From Paramacrobiotus metropolitanus (Eukaryota; Tardigrada; Eutardigrada; Parachela; Macrobiotidae): a stretch of 64,000 bases of DNA. This document shows, piece after piece, positions 45,801-57,053 of the stretch; positions within the stretch are counted from its first letter, which is position 1; each line of letters opens with the position of its first letter. The position numbers and the translations under genes were made by a program. The notes below the pieces were generated by a model. The model had not been told where the DNA came from, did not search any database, and saw only the letters and a list, made by a program, of their open reading frames with translations. The stretch covers positions 350,501-414,500 of the forward strand of contig NW_026570339.1 in the NCBI RefSeq assembly GCF_019649055.1, given 5' to 3'.

Positions 45801-48800
45801 AATATCAACGCAGCCGACGGAAATCGTGCGTTTGATACTACGACTATTTGTGCAGATATCATTTTGATTTATCACATCAACAACAGCAGAAAATAAAATA
45901 ATTGACGCCCGCTGCAGTATACAACGATGTATTATACTACCGCAGCCAATTACCCCAAGCACCTATATAGTATACGCCCTACATACACGAGCCCATCAAG
46001 CCCAGCTAGTGGTGTTAAAATTAATGTCTGTTCTGAGATGCCCGATAGAAAACGCGTATTCCTCAGTTAAATAAACGAAGGAAATTGCAGGGACATACCT
46101 TGAAGTGCACGGGATGGCTATACACGTTCTCTTAATCCAGTTTTGGTGCAAAATAATAAAAAAAGCCTGGATGAGGGCAGATTTAGACGGCGTATATCCT
46201 GTCACCACGGAAGCGCAGTGGTAAATAAGAGCACAAGTGCCGAGCGGAAGTAATCAGGCCAATGACAGTTAGTTAAAAAATGTCAGTGCGCCTCCGTTAT
46301 CGTCAATCTGCCACCGGAATCTTACGTGAAAACAGCCGAATAGTTGTTACAGATTCAAAATGTCGCTGCAGATATGGTGGCGTGCAGTGCTGCACATGCT
46401 GGCATTCGTGTAAGTACTTGTGATAAATTGTGCAATGCTGCTGTTGTTGTCCAGATGCGATTCGGATCGGACCGCATCGGATACCTAACATAACGTGAGT
46501 TGAAGTGGCGGAGCAGTCAAACATGTGCTGCCAGTACTGCTTACCTATATTTGGCGCAATTACGCAGTTAAGCTTAACCAACGTGCTGTAGCTACTCTAT
46601 GTATCCACTACGTGTACATATTTATGTACCGTACACGTATATACGAGCAGACGCAATGCCATTACAATTTTAACATTCGGCAAATGCTATGTAGTACTTA
46701 CGTGTTGCTTATGGCTTAATATACAGTACCACCTCTTCGTGGTTAAATATTCAACTTTAAAGTAGTACGTACTAGTACTGCGCTATGACATTGTTATTAC
46801 TAGTATCGCATGCGTGAGAATGTACAGCCGAGCCGACACCGTCCAAGCCTCCAGCGTAGGTGCTGTACGAGACCGGCTTGGGACATGCATTAAATTCCGG
46901 TTGGTATTGTACAGTACATGTACACCGGCAGTAGTCAAGCGGCTACTAACACGATGCCATTAAACATCAATAATAATAATCAGCATTACGGTGCTCGTAT
47001 AGTCGATATAGTGCAGTCGCGTAGGTATGCCGAGATACGGAGGTATGTGAGATTGTGAGTGCTGTACAGATATGGGCTGCCAATCGATATTCGGCCGTAT
47101 ATCTATCGTCAAAATCAATGCGAACGCGATTGTATGTGTATTTGTGTAAGTGGGCCGGTGCAATATGGCTGCGCAACAAGCGTGAATATGACTGCAAAGT
47201 CCCCCGGGCACACCTTGCTCTTGAATATGCACTCTGATTCCGACTCGCCCGGCTGATTTTGAGTTCCGTTAGTGTACTGGAGAGTCCTCTAGACGGTGGT
47301 GGACCGACAGTTGCTTCTCTCCGCGGTGCTGCCTGCCTCCTCCGGCTGGCATCCTTAGGTATCAACGAATCATCGATGTGCAAATTCTCTCAAAATAAAA
47401 AAAACATCGCATTTCCTAACCGGCGATACAATTACTACATAATAATACAGTAATTTATCATGTAAGTAAGAATTGTAAGCCCTTATTTACAAGCCTTAAG
47501 TTCCAGTGATACCGGACAATATAGGCACATATTTACAGATGTTCGAGTATGTATAAGTATATATATTCCAGTGGAATATATTAATCTTCTTTATTAAATT
47601 TTCATCGCGACACAACAGTCATCAGTCAATACTATGTCTGTACTTCTATAGATATACGTTCCCGTGATACCGGAATACAAAGCAAATTTAGGTAAATTTT
47701 ATTATCTTGTGCAACCGGAACCTCCGTGAATCAGGGAGCAGTTGCACGTTGCCTCAAGAACTGTTGTAAAACATTAGAACATTTTACCAGTCATTTACCG
47801 TATATTTACAGTCATTTATCACCATTTTACCAACCGTTCCTACCAGATACAGCCTCTATACGCTCTTTGCGTCATATGTTTCTACTATTTTATTAATTTC
47901 TATTTTTCAGTATTGAGCTGTCTGTAGTTTTCGATGGGCAGCGATTGCTTGTGCTGAAAACGCTAAAATAAACTAACTCATAATCACCGGCACTAAAACT
48001 GAACTGAAACTCGTACTTAACGCAACAGCTGCAAATTTTCAAGAGTATAAGATAGCCAGCCTAGCCTTGCATTCGATTATTAGGACCCAGTCTAAGGCAT
48101 TGCATATTTGCTGTGTGAATCAGGAAAATAATTCTAGTTTGATAATTTACATTGTTAGATAGCTCTAAATTACTGGCAAAATACGGTCTTTCCGAAAATG
48201 TTGGAAACCACAATTATAAATAAGTTTTATAATAACTTGCATTGCAGGCAGACGCTGATGTGCGCAAGTAATTTTAAGTTCATGTAACTGAGAGAAATAG
48301 ATTTTGTTGTGAATAAGTATAACTTTCAGGTGCGCCCTCCTCCGTGTATATAAGAGAAACCACCGGTTGACCGTAAGAACATTGATTCTCGTCGATGTAG
48401 TCATATCGTTTATTGTTCCGAGCATATTATTTTGGTCTTCGGAAGAACAAGTGAGCAACTTGCGGATTCGCTGGGGCAAAAGGAATCAAAGCTGGTCCAT
48501 TTACTCGTGCTTAATAAGCTGGAAATTAAATACTTGACACTTTATTACTGTAATATATTATCTGCAGAGTATATGGAATCGCCTCCTTCGAGAACCGGGA
48601 TTTGTAGCATTTCCGGCGCTAATGCCGTAGCCTGTTGCCAATGATGCATGTCCACCTGCATCTTCCCGCATAATTCCATTGATATGCAGCTACGTACTGG
48701 TAAATATGCCTACGCTGATGCCCGTATAGAAAGGCTTTTGCAACCATTGTGCGTCGTCGACTTTCTCGCCAGCAATTTACACAACGGCTTTTTCTTCACT

Positions 48801-50168
48801 CCCACGACCGGGATTCCTTCCCGTACGCGTACAGGATACTCCTGCCGGAATGGCAATTGGTGTGGCCCAAAGCCAACTCTTTTGGTCCCCGGTATTTTAT
48901 TACAGATAAATGGCGCAGAAACTTCTTGCGGTGTGCGACATTCCTTGTAACTCCTGCGTTATTAATTGCTTCATTGTGTTAATCATTTTTGCGCTTGAGT
49001 TAGCCACAGCAGGAACTGGTGTGTTGAAGCAGCGACTCCCTAATTGGTTTCCAATTCATATAGAACCCGGCGCAAACTATGACGCGCAGCATGGTGACCT
49101 TTCTCTGACCTTGCTTTCTTATTGATCTTGCTCCAGGACTTTTCATTGTAAGTATTCGGTTTTCAGTATTCTATCCACCCTTAGTTTTGCAATAATTAAG
49201 TACTTACTGTAATTTACAGCAGCTGCGTGTGTTACAGCTGTATTGTACACAGTACCGGTAAGTACCGCACTACCTGTAGCTTCCCAATGATCATGGTGAA
49301 CCCGCGCGCACGTTAGCCATCACCGTTTCATGTATCTCAGCCTAGTGAGGGCCGGAAATTAAATTGACATAAGAACAGAAAACAAGCACAACGAAGAATG
49401 GTGACGGTCCGATATTTAAATGTCGACCTGGTAAATTGGAGAAGTCTGCTAACATACAGGCAGAAGGCCGGGGACCTTCAGTTCCCGTGTATAAAAATTA
49501 ATATCGTCAGGTATTCGACGATCACTATTTTGGTTGCACTTCCGGTCTGCCTTTACACTGCTTACGCTTCGCTTGTTACCCGAGAACTAGCCTTCCCAGA
49601 CAGACTGCATGCTTGGTATTTGAAGTGTATTCGGAGCACTTTGGAGCAGCGCCCAGTAGGTATTGCCGCACTAGTACGGAGGGTTAAGCTGTGAAAGGTC
49701 AGCACTGCAGTTTGTGATTTTATATGCGAATCCCGATACTAAATGCAACAAGTAATTAGACACATAAAAAACCAACAGATCCACGAATGCAGCTGCCGTT
49801 GGCGTAGATATGTAGCTGCACAAACTGAGTATAATGACGCAACTGGATGTAGTGCTTACAGAAAAGCGGCGGCGGCAGAAAGGGACCGGCCGCACACTTC
49901 ACAATAATATCAACCAGGTCGCAAACAAGAAATTCTAGACGAAACATGCTCTGTGATACAGGAAAATAGAAGACTGTAACCAGAAGAAGTAAACACGTAG
50001 ATAGGCTATGAAAAAGCACAGTAAAGCAAGCAGTCGATAAAGAGCACGACGGAAGAGGAGCTCACAACGGCGGCAGTTGTAGTGCCGTGTACAGGCAAAG
50101 CACCCGGCCCGTGCTTAATGCAGGTGACTGAAGCGGGCGTTGAACTGCATGGATCTTTCTGCCCTATC
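42845..50168. other. Long region without a convincing gene between PDZ and transgelin genes
   Basis: About 7.3 kb. The right end is the transgelin 3' UTR and the left end the promoter of the PDZ gene. Several short frames (44174-44753, 45059-45322, 49398-49694) are open on one strand but show no splice context or known domain. 48648-49125 is listed separately. Confidence 0.4.
48648..49125 (+). other. Cluster of overlapping open frames, unassigned
   Basis: All three plus-strand frames stay open over parts of this stretch. One reads LLPEWQLVWPKANSFGPRYF. Another reads a hydrophobic segment (VINCFIVLIIFALELA) followed by LPNWFPIHIEPGANYDAQHG to a stop at about 49125. It might be a decayed gene with frameshifts or chance; no family is recognised. 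Confidence 0.15.
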
Positions 50169-53042
50169 TTACATGTGGCGAGTGTTGCCAAAGTTCTGAC
50201 CGCTCTGGTTGGCTCCTACGACAGAAATGCGAAAAGGTAAGCCTGCATATTTTGCGATGCCGAAAGCCGAATAAAAAGGAATTTCACGATACTAAACAAT
50301 ACAAGGGGAATTACTGGGTGCAGTAACACGTACCCTGGTTTGTGCCATACTGGAGGCTAATGTAACTGTCGCCGGCGCGCATTTGCTCATCGGTGAACTC
50401 GCGCGGCGCCGCCTCGGAAATGCGTGGTCCGAACATGGGCAGATGGGGGTGCGTCTTCTGCAGCTGCAGGGTAGCGCCAGAGAGAGCGTGTTAAATCAAA
50501 AAGGCCCCAACGTCTGAGACTACCGGATATTTACACACGTGACACGCTACTTCACTTACCACGCTGCCCAGCGCCGAGAGACAGTTGGTGACCTGGCTGA
50601 GATTGCGGCGCTCCCACAAGTCCACAGTCTGGAAGACGTCGCTCTCGCGCACGCCCAGCGCCTTGCATGCCTGCTGGAAGGCGGCAATGTTCTCCATCAG
50701 CTTGAACTGGCCCGGCCCGCTGTTGATGCGCGGCACCACGCCCGGCTGGATCTTGTTGGCGAACCTGTTAGTTGTAACGGAGTGAACACGGCCGATTGAT
50801 ATATATGCTGGTAAGGTCACGGCGGTATATATTTCGAATGACATAAAGTGCTACAGTGCAGCTGGTCAGCGTACCTGCACAGCACCTGTCCGTCGCGCAG
50901 CAGGTCCTCGTAGGGCGTGTTGGGCGGGCGCTCGCCCAGAATGGCGTAGATCCACTGCAGCGCCGCCGCCTCCTGGTCCGTGTCGCGCTTCCCTTGCAGC
51001 TACGGATGCACCAACAAACCAATCAACTTCAACTGCTACAGTTTATTATTATGCTCTCAAGTCTCAACATATCGTAGTGTGCGTCAGTACGTGCGTAAGT
51101 ACAGTATAATTATGTGAATATATATAGATATAACAACATATACATACGCACTTACTAAGTATCATTAATTTAATTTTAGGTATTGTGTACGTACTTCCTG
51201 CAGACACTGTAACTCTACTCTGCATCCACACCGGCACAATACTCTTGCACATCTGGCTTTTGCACTTCCCCTATCAGACCTGGCTTTATTGTTCAGAAAT
51301 CAGAATTAATATTACGTTACTACTTAATAATACAGGCCTCCAGCGCGTTACAATTTTGCAGATATGAGCAATCCCGGCACAAATTAACATTGGAGGAGAT
51401 TACAATTTGATTCACGTTTTATTAATTACGAAAAACTACTGATCCGGCAATCGGCTCTCGTCTGCGTTTCACCACGTTCTATTTATGTATACGAAGTACT
51501 GTAGTGAAAAAGTAAGTACTACTGGGTAGTGCCGTATTCTACAACTCGGAGCAGCTTGGCTGAGTGAATACTAATTCATATGAACTGCAGCTTGTAATAA
51601 ACGCAGCTAGGATAGTAATTAGGGAAAAGATTAAACCCGACGCCTTGTTCTAGAAAATTATTAGAGGTTTGTTAGAGGTTTTTGTTTTTAGGGGTTTCCC
51701 ATGGCCGCACTGCGGTGATCCTTTGGTTTTCCTATCAGTATTAGGGTGCGCGGTTTGCGCTGCTTGTACGTACAAATATACAGCCTGTAATATAAAAAGC
51801 CGGAAAAACGTATCATGCCAACGGAAGATACGATGTGACGATATGCCACCGTAAAGTGTAGGAGCCACTGCAATCGCCATAAAGTTTATCTCGAAGGCAG
51901 TTATGAGCAACATAGAGAGTATCATTCCTGTCTTTAATAATTCTCTCCGGAAGAACCTTTCGGCTGGTATAAACGTCGAACAGTGGAGCAAGCGCAGTCT
52001 AAGTGAAGCGCCAAGACGTAGTAAGGTCGACGATAAGGTTGGGCAAATGCCGGCACCGCTACACAGTCGGTCGTCAGATGCAAAATCATGCAGCTTGCAG
52101 CTGCCATCGCGATTACTGCGAGTGGGTGCGCGATCATCGCCACAACGTCAGCTATTTTTAGCCGCTGGTCGTCGTCGTCATCCTCCTTTAATGACCGCGT
52201 TGTGTGTGGATATCTCAGTCGTTCTGCTGTTTTTTTATTTACTGTCTGTCTCCCCGCTAGCTTCGCAAGATCGTCTTGTTTTTCTTCCCACACTTGCCGA
52301 AACGCTATTCCGCTCCCAGCTAAGCCCCTCATATCACGCCAATGCGGTTGGCCGTGATTAATTAAAGCACGAACTCTGATAAACAATGGTACATACAGTG
52401 TTTTTACCAGTTCTGTAAAAAATTTAGCGTATTCAGACGATGCAATTGCTATATCGTATGAAATAATTCTTATGCCTGCATTACAGCACCAGGTGCTCTT
52501 CTCACACGAAAATATAATTATAGGCAAGGGATGTTCGATGTCTCAATGCTTAAATTATAATTATAATTGTAATTAGTGTAAAACTGCGCAGGCGCAACAT
52601 TTGAGCAAATAAATCCAAGCATACACAATATACAATATTTATGCTGTACAGCCATAATGATAGGTACAACAAAAACTAAATTAAAAAAATCTGTTAAAGC
52701 AAAATTAATTTTGTACTTAATGTTTATGAAATTGAAAATAAATCAAACGGTACCACGTGGTGTTTCGCTCCGTACAACCATCGTGATCCTATAATATGTC
52801 GATAAGTACTTAATGACTCTGGACCGCCGCAGTTCACTCGGTCATTATAATCGCGCTATCTAGTTATACTGCAGATATCGTATTAATACGCATAGTACAA
52901 GTACTTGTAGAAAATCATAAGCCCGTATCGATCACCTAAGTAAAGGAATATCTATATGATATAGTATCCGACCGGTTGAGCGCTGACTGACCTTTCGCGC
53001 CACTGCCGCGCTCATCCCGTAGGTTGGTCCGCTGTTAGCCAT
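50169..53042 (-). CDS. TAGLN/Mp20: Transgelin / muscle protein 20-type calponin-homology protein, 185 aa
   Basis: Minus-strand exons: 52992-53042, 50875-50999, 50560-50764, 50334-50463, 50169-50215, totalling 186 codons including stop with all phases consistent. A single type-3 CH domain spans residues ~24-132: DTDQEAAALQWIYAILGE, YEDLLRDGQVLC, INSGPGQFKLMENIAAFQQA, ESDVFQTVDLWERRNLSQV. A C-terminal calponin-like repeat (SYISLQYGTNQG) and the tail NQSGQNFGNTRHM follow. These proteins bind and bundle F-actin; Drosophila Mp20 is found in synchronous muscles. The length equals the family norm of about 185 aa. The first coding exon encodes only 17 residues and is separated by a ~2-kb intron. It lies on the same strand as the ZASP-like PDZ gene about 7 kb away, another actin or Z-disc type protein. 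Confidence 0.93.
51934..52527 (-). other. 197-codon open frame inside transgelin intron 1
   Basis: Long for noncoding DNA and on the same strand as the host gene, but the product shows no known domain. It contains an Asp run from a (GTC)n stretch, and plus-strand frames are also open over the same bases. No splice signals tie it to transgelin. Probably chance or a decayed insert. Confidence 0.15.
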
Positions 53043-54551
53043 CGTAAGACGGACAGATAAGTAAAAGAATGCAGATAAGCAGCAATCCTTATACAAAGGA
53101 ATTCACTTCGACTGTGACCCGGAAAGTGCAGCAGATCCAACGTTCGGCGATCAACTGCCGGAAAGGTGGATAAGGTTACAGAGGCTTCGAGTGGCGAGTA
53201 TGATGCTGTGGTGCTGCACAGGCACGGCGCGTCTTTGCTGCGGAGCGGTGAACGATAAGCGCGACCGGGCAACGCTGATTTCCGGCCCGCCCCCACGCCA
53301 GCCAGCAGCGACTCACGTTCGGAAGAAATTAGGGAGAGGCCAAGTGAATCATGAACATGTACAGCGAATCCCCGATGACGAGAATCTCCGTACGGTGCGG
53401 CACTGTTTCTCATTCTGGCATCGCTTGCGTTAGTTAACTAACCAACCAGCTAACGCTAAGCCACTAAGGCAACAGATTATTTTGGTTTGGCAAAATAATC
53501 CGCACACCGGCAGGCGCAGTTGTATTTGTTGCAGACTCACTCATCGGCGCAAGAGTCAGCTAACTGCCACTGCAGCACCGGCAGATGTAATCGGCTCGAT
53601 TTCCGGTTGGCGTCGCAGCTTCCATTCATTAGCAACAGGCTGACTCATGGTCCACTGCATGACAGCAGCAGACTTCCGGCTACCTGAACTTTCCCTTCTA
53701 CCTCCGTTGTGTCTAATTAGCGGCGTTGCAGAGTATTTCTTGTGGAAACAGCTAGGCTAATTTAATTAGCTGCAGGGCATTGCGCCAAGATACAGTGTAC
53801 GGCCCAAAATAAATTCACTAATTTGGCGATATAAAACAGCTGCCTCGCCTGCGACTGTGTACTGTAGCGTTACGCGTATACGTGCGTAGATGACAACAAG
53901 CGACAGCGGCAGCCTGTGGCCTGTCGGCCGTCATGGCAGGCCCGGCCCGGCCAAACCAGTAAAAACCAGTCCGACCCGACTGCTGACGCACGCACTTCCC
54001 AATTTGGACATGGATATCATTCTATACATATCGCCTGTCTACGGCGCAGGCTGATTACGGCTGCCGGCAATGCTGATTGTACGCGCTTAGCCAGCAGCCG
54101 TGACATGTAAACCTGCTAATTCCGCCCGCTAAATCGGCAGCGTAACTAACAAACCGCGGAGTCGATGTTTGCTGGAAAGATCACACTAACCAACTGCCGC
54201 TTAGCACATAAAAATATTGTGTTTATGCAGATATGAGCCGTATTTCCCAACTCCCAGTTCCACTGAATGAACCTACTACAGATATCAATATGTGCATATT
54301 TGAGAAGTGGTTAACCATCATTGAGACCAGCAACACAATAATTATTAGGTTTCTTCTTCCAGAAGTTCATAAAATGATTGCGTTGAACGTTGTTTATGGC
54401 CGGGTTAAAATTGTCTCAAGGTGCGCAATTCATTGGTGCCCCACGCAATTATGATATTGGACGCTATCAATCTGACAACTAGATTATTCAGACGTATAAA
54501 ATTGCACAAAATTAAGTAGAAAAAGAAATGTATTAAAAGCCTGAAGTAGGC
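53043..54551. other. Transgelin promoter region and 3' flank of the secreted-protein gene
   Basis: No supportable exon. A small frame at 54233-54454 reads a plausible peptide but has no context. The remainder is ordinary AT-rich intergenic sequence with several CTTCCGG-like words. Confidence 0.4.
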
Positions 54552-55506
54552 TCACGGCGAGCACGTGTTGTCGCTTGGAAGACAGCTGCTTGCCATGGTG
54601 CCGTTGACGCTGTCGTGGCCGCCGGCAGCGGCGGTCGTGTGTTCCGCCGCGGTGCTGGTTTCCGCGGAATCCGGCACCTTGTCAGTGGCGTTGGTGGCCG
54701 CCCGCAGTAGCCGGCGGAAGTCCTCGTCGTTCTGCAGGAGCGCCGCCAGATCCCTCCAGTTGTCGGGCGCCGCACTGAGCTGCAGGGAGCGCATCCGCTC
54801 CAGACTGAGGCGCGGCACCGCCAGGAAGTCGGGCAGCAGTTCTCCCGCGTTGTCACCAGCCGCCGCCGGACCTCCTCCACTTCCGCCGGATACGGGAGCG
54901 GCCGGCGCCAGGAGGCTGCCTGCAGCAGCAGCAGTGGGCAGTCGTTGCGTCAGCTGTCCCAGCTGCTCCTCCAATTGACGCTTTCGCCTACCTAGCAGCG
55001 CGCCCAGCCCAAAGCCCAGACCGCTTCCGCCTCCGAATCCTCCGCCTCCGAAACCGCCGCCCGGCGGCAGTCCCGCCGAGGGAATCGGCACAAATCCGCC
55101 GCCGCCACCGCCGCGTCGGCCCTCTTCACTGGATGACCCGGCGCGTCCACCGCCGCCCACCGGGATGAAGCCGCCGCCCCCGCCGGTGGGCAACGGCACC
55201 TGGCCTTGCTGGCTCATCATCAGCAGGAGCACTATGGGAGAAAAACAACCAGGTTATTTATCACGTACTGTTTAATCCTTAATGACATCCCGATGCACTG
55301 GTCATTCTGTTGGCTTACATGGCAACAAGGCGCCTGCAAAAGACAGAAGGTCACACGTCAAGCTCACAATGCAGCAGCTGTGCGTTCTTACTCAGGCTAC
55401 TTCCGGACGAGGTCGAGTTGGACTGGCCCAGCACCGTCGGCAGCGGCACAATCAGCAGTAACGCCCACAGTGCCATGGAAATGTGCAAATAGCGCAGTGA
55501 GGACAT
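54552..55506 (-). CDS. Secreted glycine-rich protein, 264 aa, family unknown
   Basis: Two minus-strand exons, 55392-55506 and 54552-55231, joined in phase 1 (CTGA|GTAAGA donor, CCCATAG acceptor), totalling 265 codons including stop. The N-terminus has a clear signal peptide (residues ~8-27, MALWALLLIVPLPTVLG) with likely cleavage before QSNS. The mature part begins with Gly/Pro-rich sequence (TGGGGGFIPVGGGG, GGGFVPIPSAGLPPGGG). A short basic site, GRRKRQLEEQ, follows at residues ~119-128 and could be cut by a furin-type protease. Next come an Ala/Gly linker and a helical-looking segment (LSLERMRSLQLSAAPDNWRD, then LLQNDEDFRRLLRAATNATD). N-glycosylation sites are NAT and NGT, and two cysteines lie near the C-terminus. 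I recognise no family. A propeptide, cuticle or secretory-gland protein are all possible. The start is the ATG nearest the signal peptide; an in-frame upstream ATG would add 12 residues. Confidence 0.72.
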
Positions 55507-57053
55507 GATTGATGATGCTGGTATTCCGTGTGAAGGCAGCAAATAAGGAAGGAATATATCGGTATAGTACTGATTAACGGACCGGCGATAGTCTGGCTTA
55601 TATATGACTGGCTAAATCTAACTAACGCTAATTACTGACATAATTGACAATTACGTGGCCATCAAACGGACACAGCATTGTTTGCCATCAGCGGATCGTT
55701 TTCACCAGCATCTCAAGACGACATTCTTCGGCGTCGGCTGCGAACACTGCACGCGCCGGTATCAAAGAACGTCCAGTTTCCGCTGCGCGTGGCGATTGTG
55801 TAGCAACCGCTTTTTAATGTGCCGCATTGTCAGCAGACTCACCACCATCAAATAAGATGGTCTCTGTTCTAGACCAAGAGTTTACGCTCGACTGTGACTT
55901 ATAATTTTGTGAAGTCGGAAATAAAATAATATTTTTAGAAGTAGCAGCACCTTTTCGTTTAATCAAATCTTTAATAATAATGCCAGATGTACTGTATTTG
56001 TTAGTTGTTATTATGATTATATGATAACTGTTGCTTTCTTCTGATTACCGCTCTTCCATTTTTTATCATTTGCAGCTTTCTTCTTTAGCCTCACGAGATG
56101 TCGACTTTGACGAAGCAACGCTTTTTATTACCAGGCTAAAAAAGTATCTATTTCTTCATACATTTCTTTTCTCTGTACATAACACCGGGAAAACTTTCAT
56201 TTCTTTCATGTTTGCCTTGAGTTTTGTAGCACCACACCATTACTCTTGCTTTGTCGATCGCGGAATTTTAGTTTTTACCATGCATAATAACCGATTAAGT
56301 TGTGTATTTAGCTATTTAAGTACTTTAACTATCGAAGTATCATAACCAATCAAATGGTGGATTTAACTATTAACTTAGTAAGTCCTCCTGTTACCTGTAG
56401 GGACATCATCTGCGTCAAACTGGTCAAATTTATTAGATAATTATTGTAGTTCGTATGAATGATGATACAGGCGGGCAACGGCAAGTCAGCGAGGAAGAAA
56501 ATAAAAGCCATAACAAAAAATTAGCGTGGCTGTAACAAGAGTAGTACAGTACGCAAAAACTCAACAGACGAGACCCAATCGAATGAAGATTAAACCGCCC
56601 ACGCGCGGGCATTCATTAGCGGGCGCTCAGGCCACAACGCCAACACAGAGCGCCCTACACAAAATTAATTACAGTTGCACACTAGCATTGCACTTCATTC
56701 GTTTCTGCACCCACATGCTGTGCGGAAACGCGCAGGCTTCAAACGACAGACAAAAACTGCAAAGAAGAGAACTGCAAATACCGGCGAAAACAAAAAGCAA
56801 TATATTGAGAGACGCCCCGGTCGGCCATTCCCGGAGAGGGGCGGGGCGGGGCCGGCGGGAATGAAGGGGCGCCACAAGAGATGAGCCGGATGCGCGACAG
56901 GTCAACTGGCCGACGAACAGAATAGTGTAATACTAGTCCAATGAGAATCCACAGAATCAATCCGCTGCGGCGCGCAGGTGGCCGGGCGCCGCAGCCATCA
57001 CGACTGAGCTGCGACAGGAGATGGATGACGGGATGAATGACAGTGAGTGCCGC
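55507..57053. other. Promoter of the secreted-protein gene and CCR4 3' UTR
   Basis: No coding exon. The right part (about 56430-57053) is the probable CCR4 3' UTR and includes a GC-rich patch near 56830. The middle is AT-rich. Confidence 0.45.
56429..56434 (-). terminator. Candidate poly(A) signal of the CCR4 gene
   Basis: AATAAA on the minus strand, about 620 bases after the CCR4 stop codon. Confidence 0.35.
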
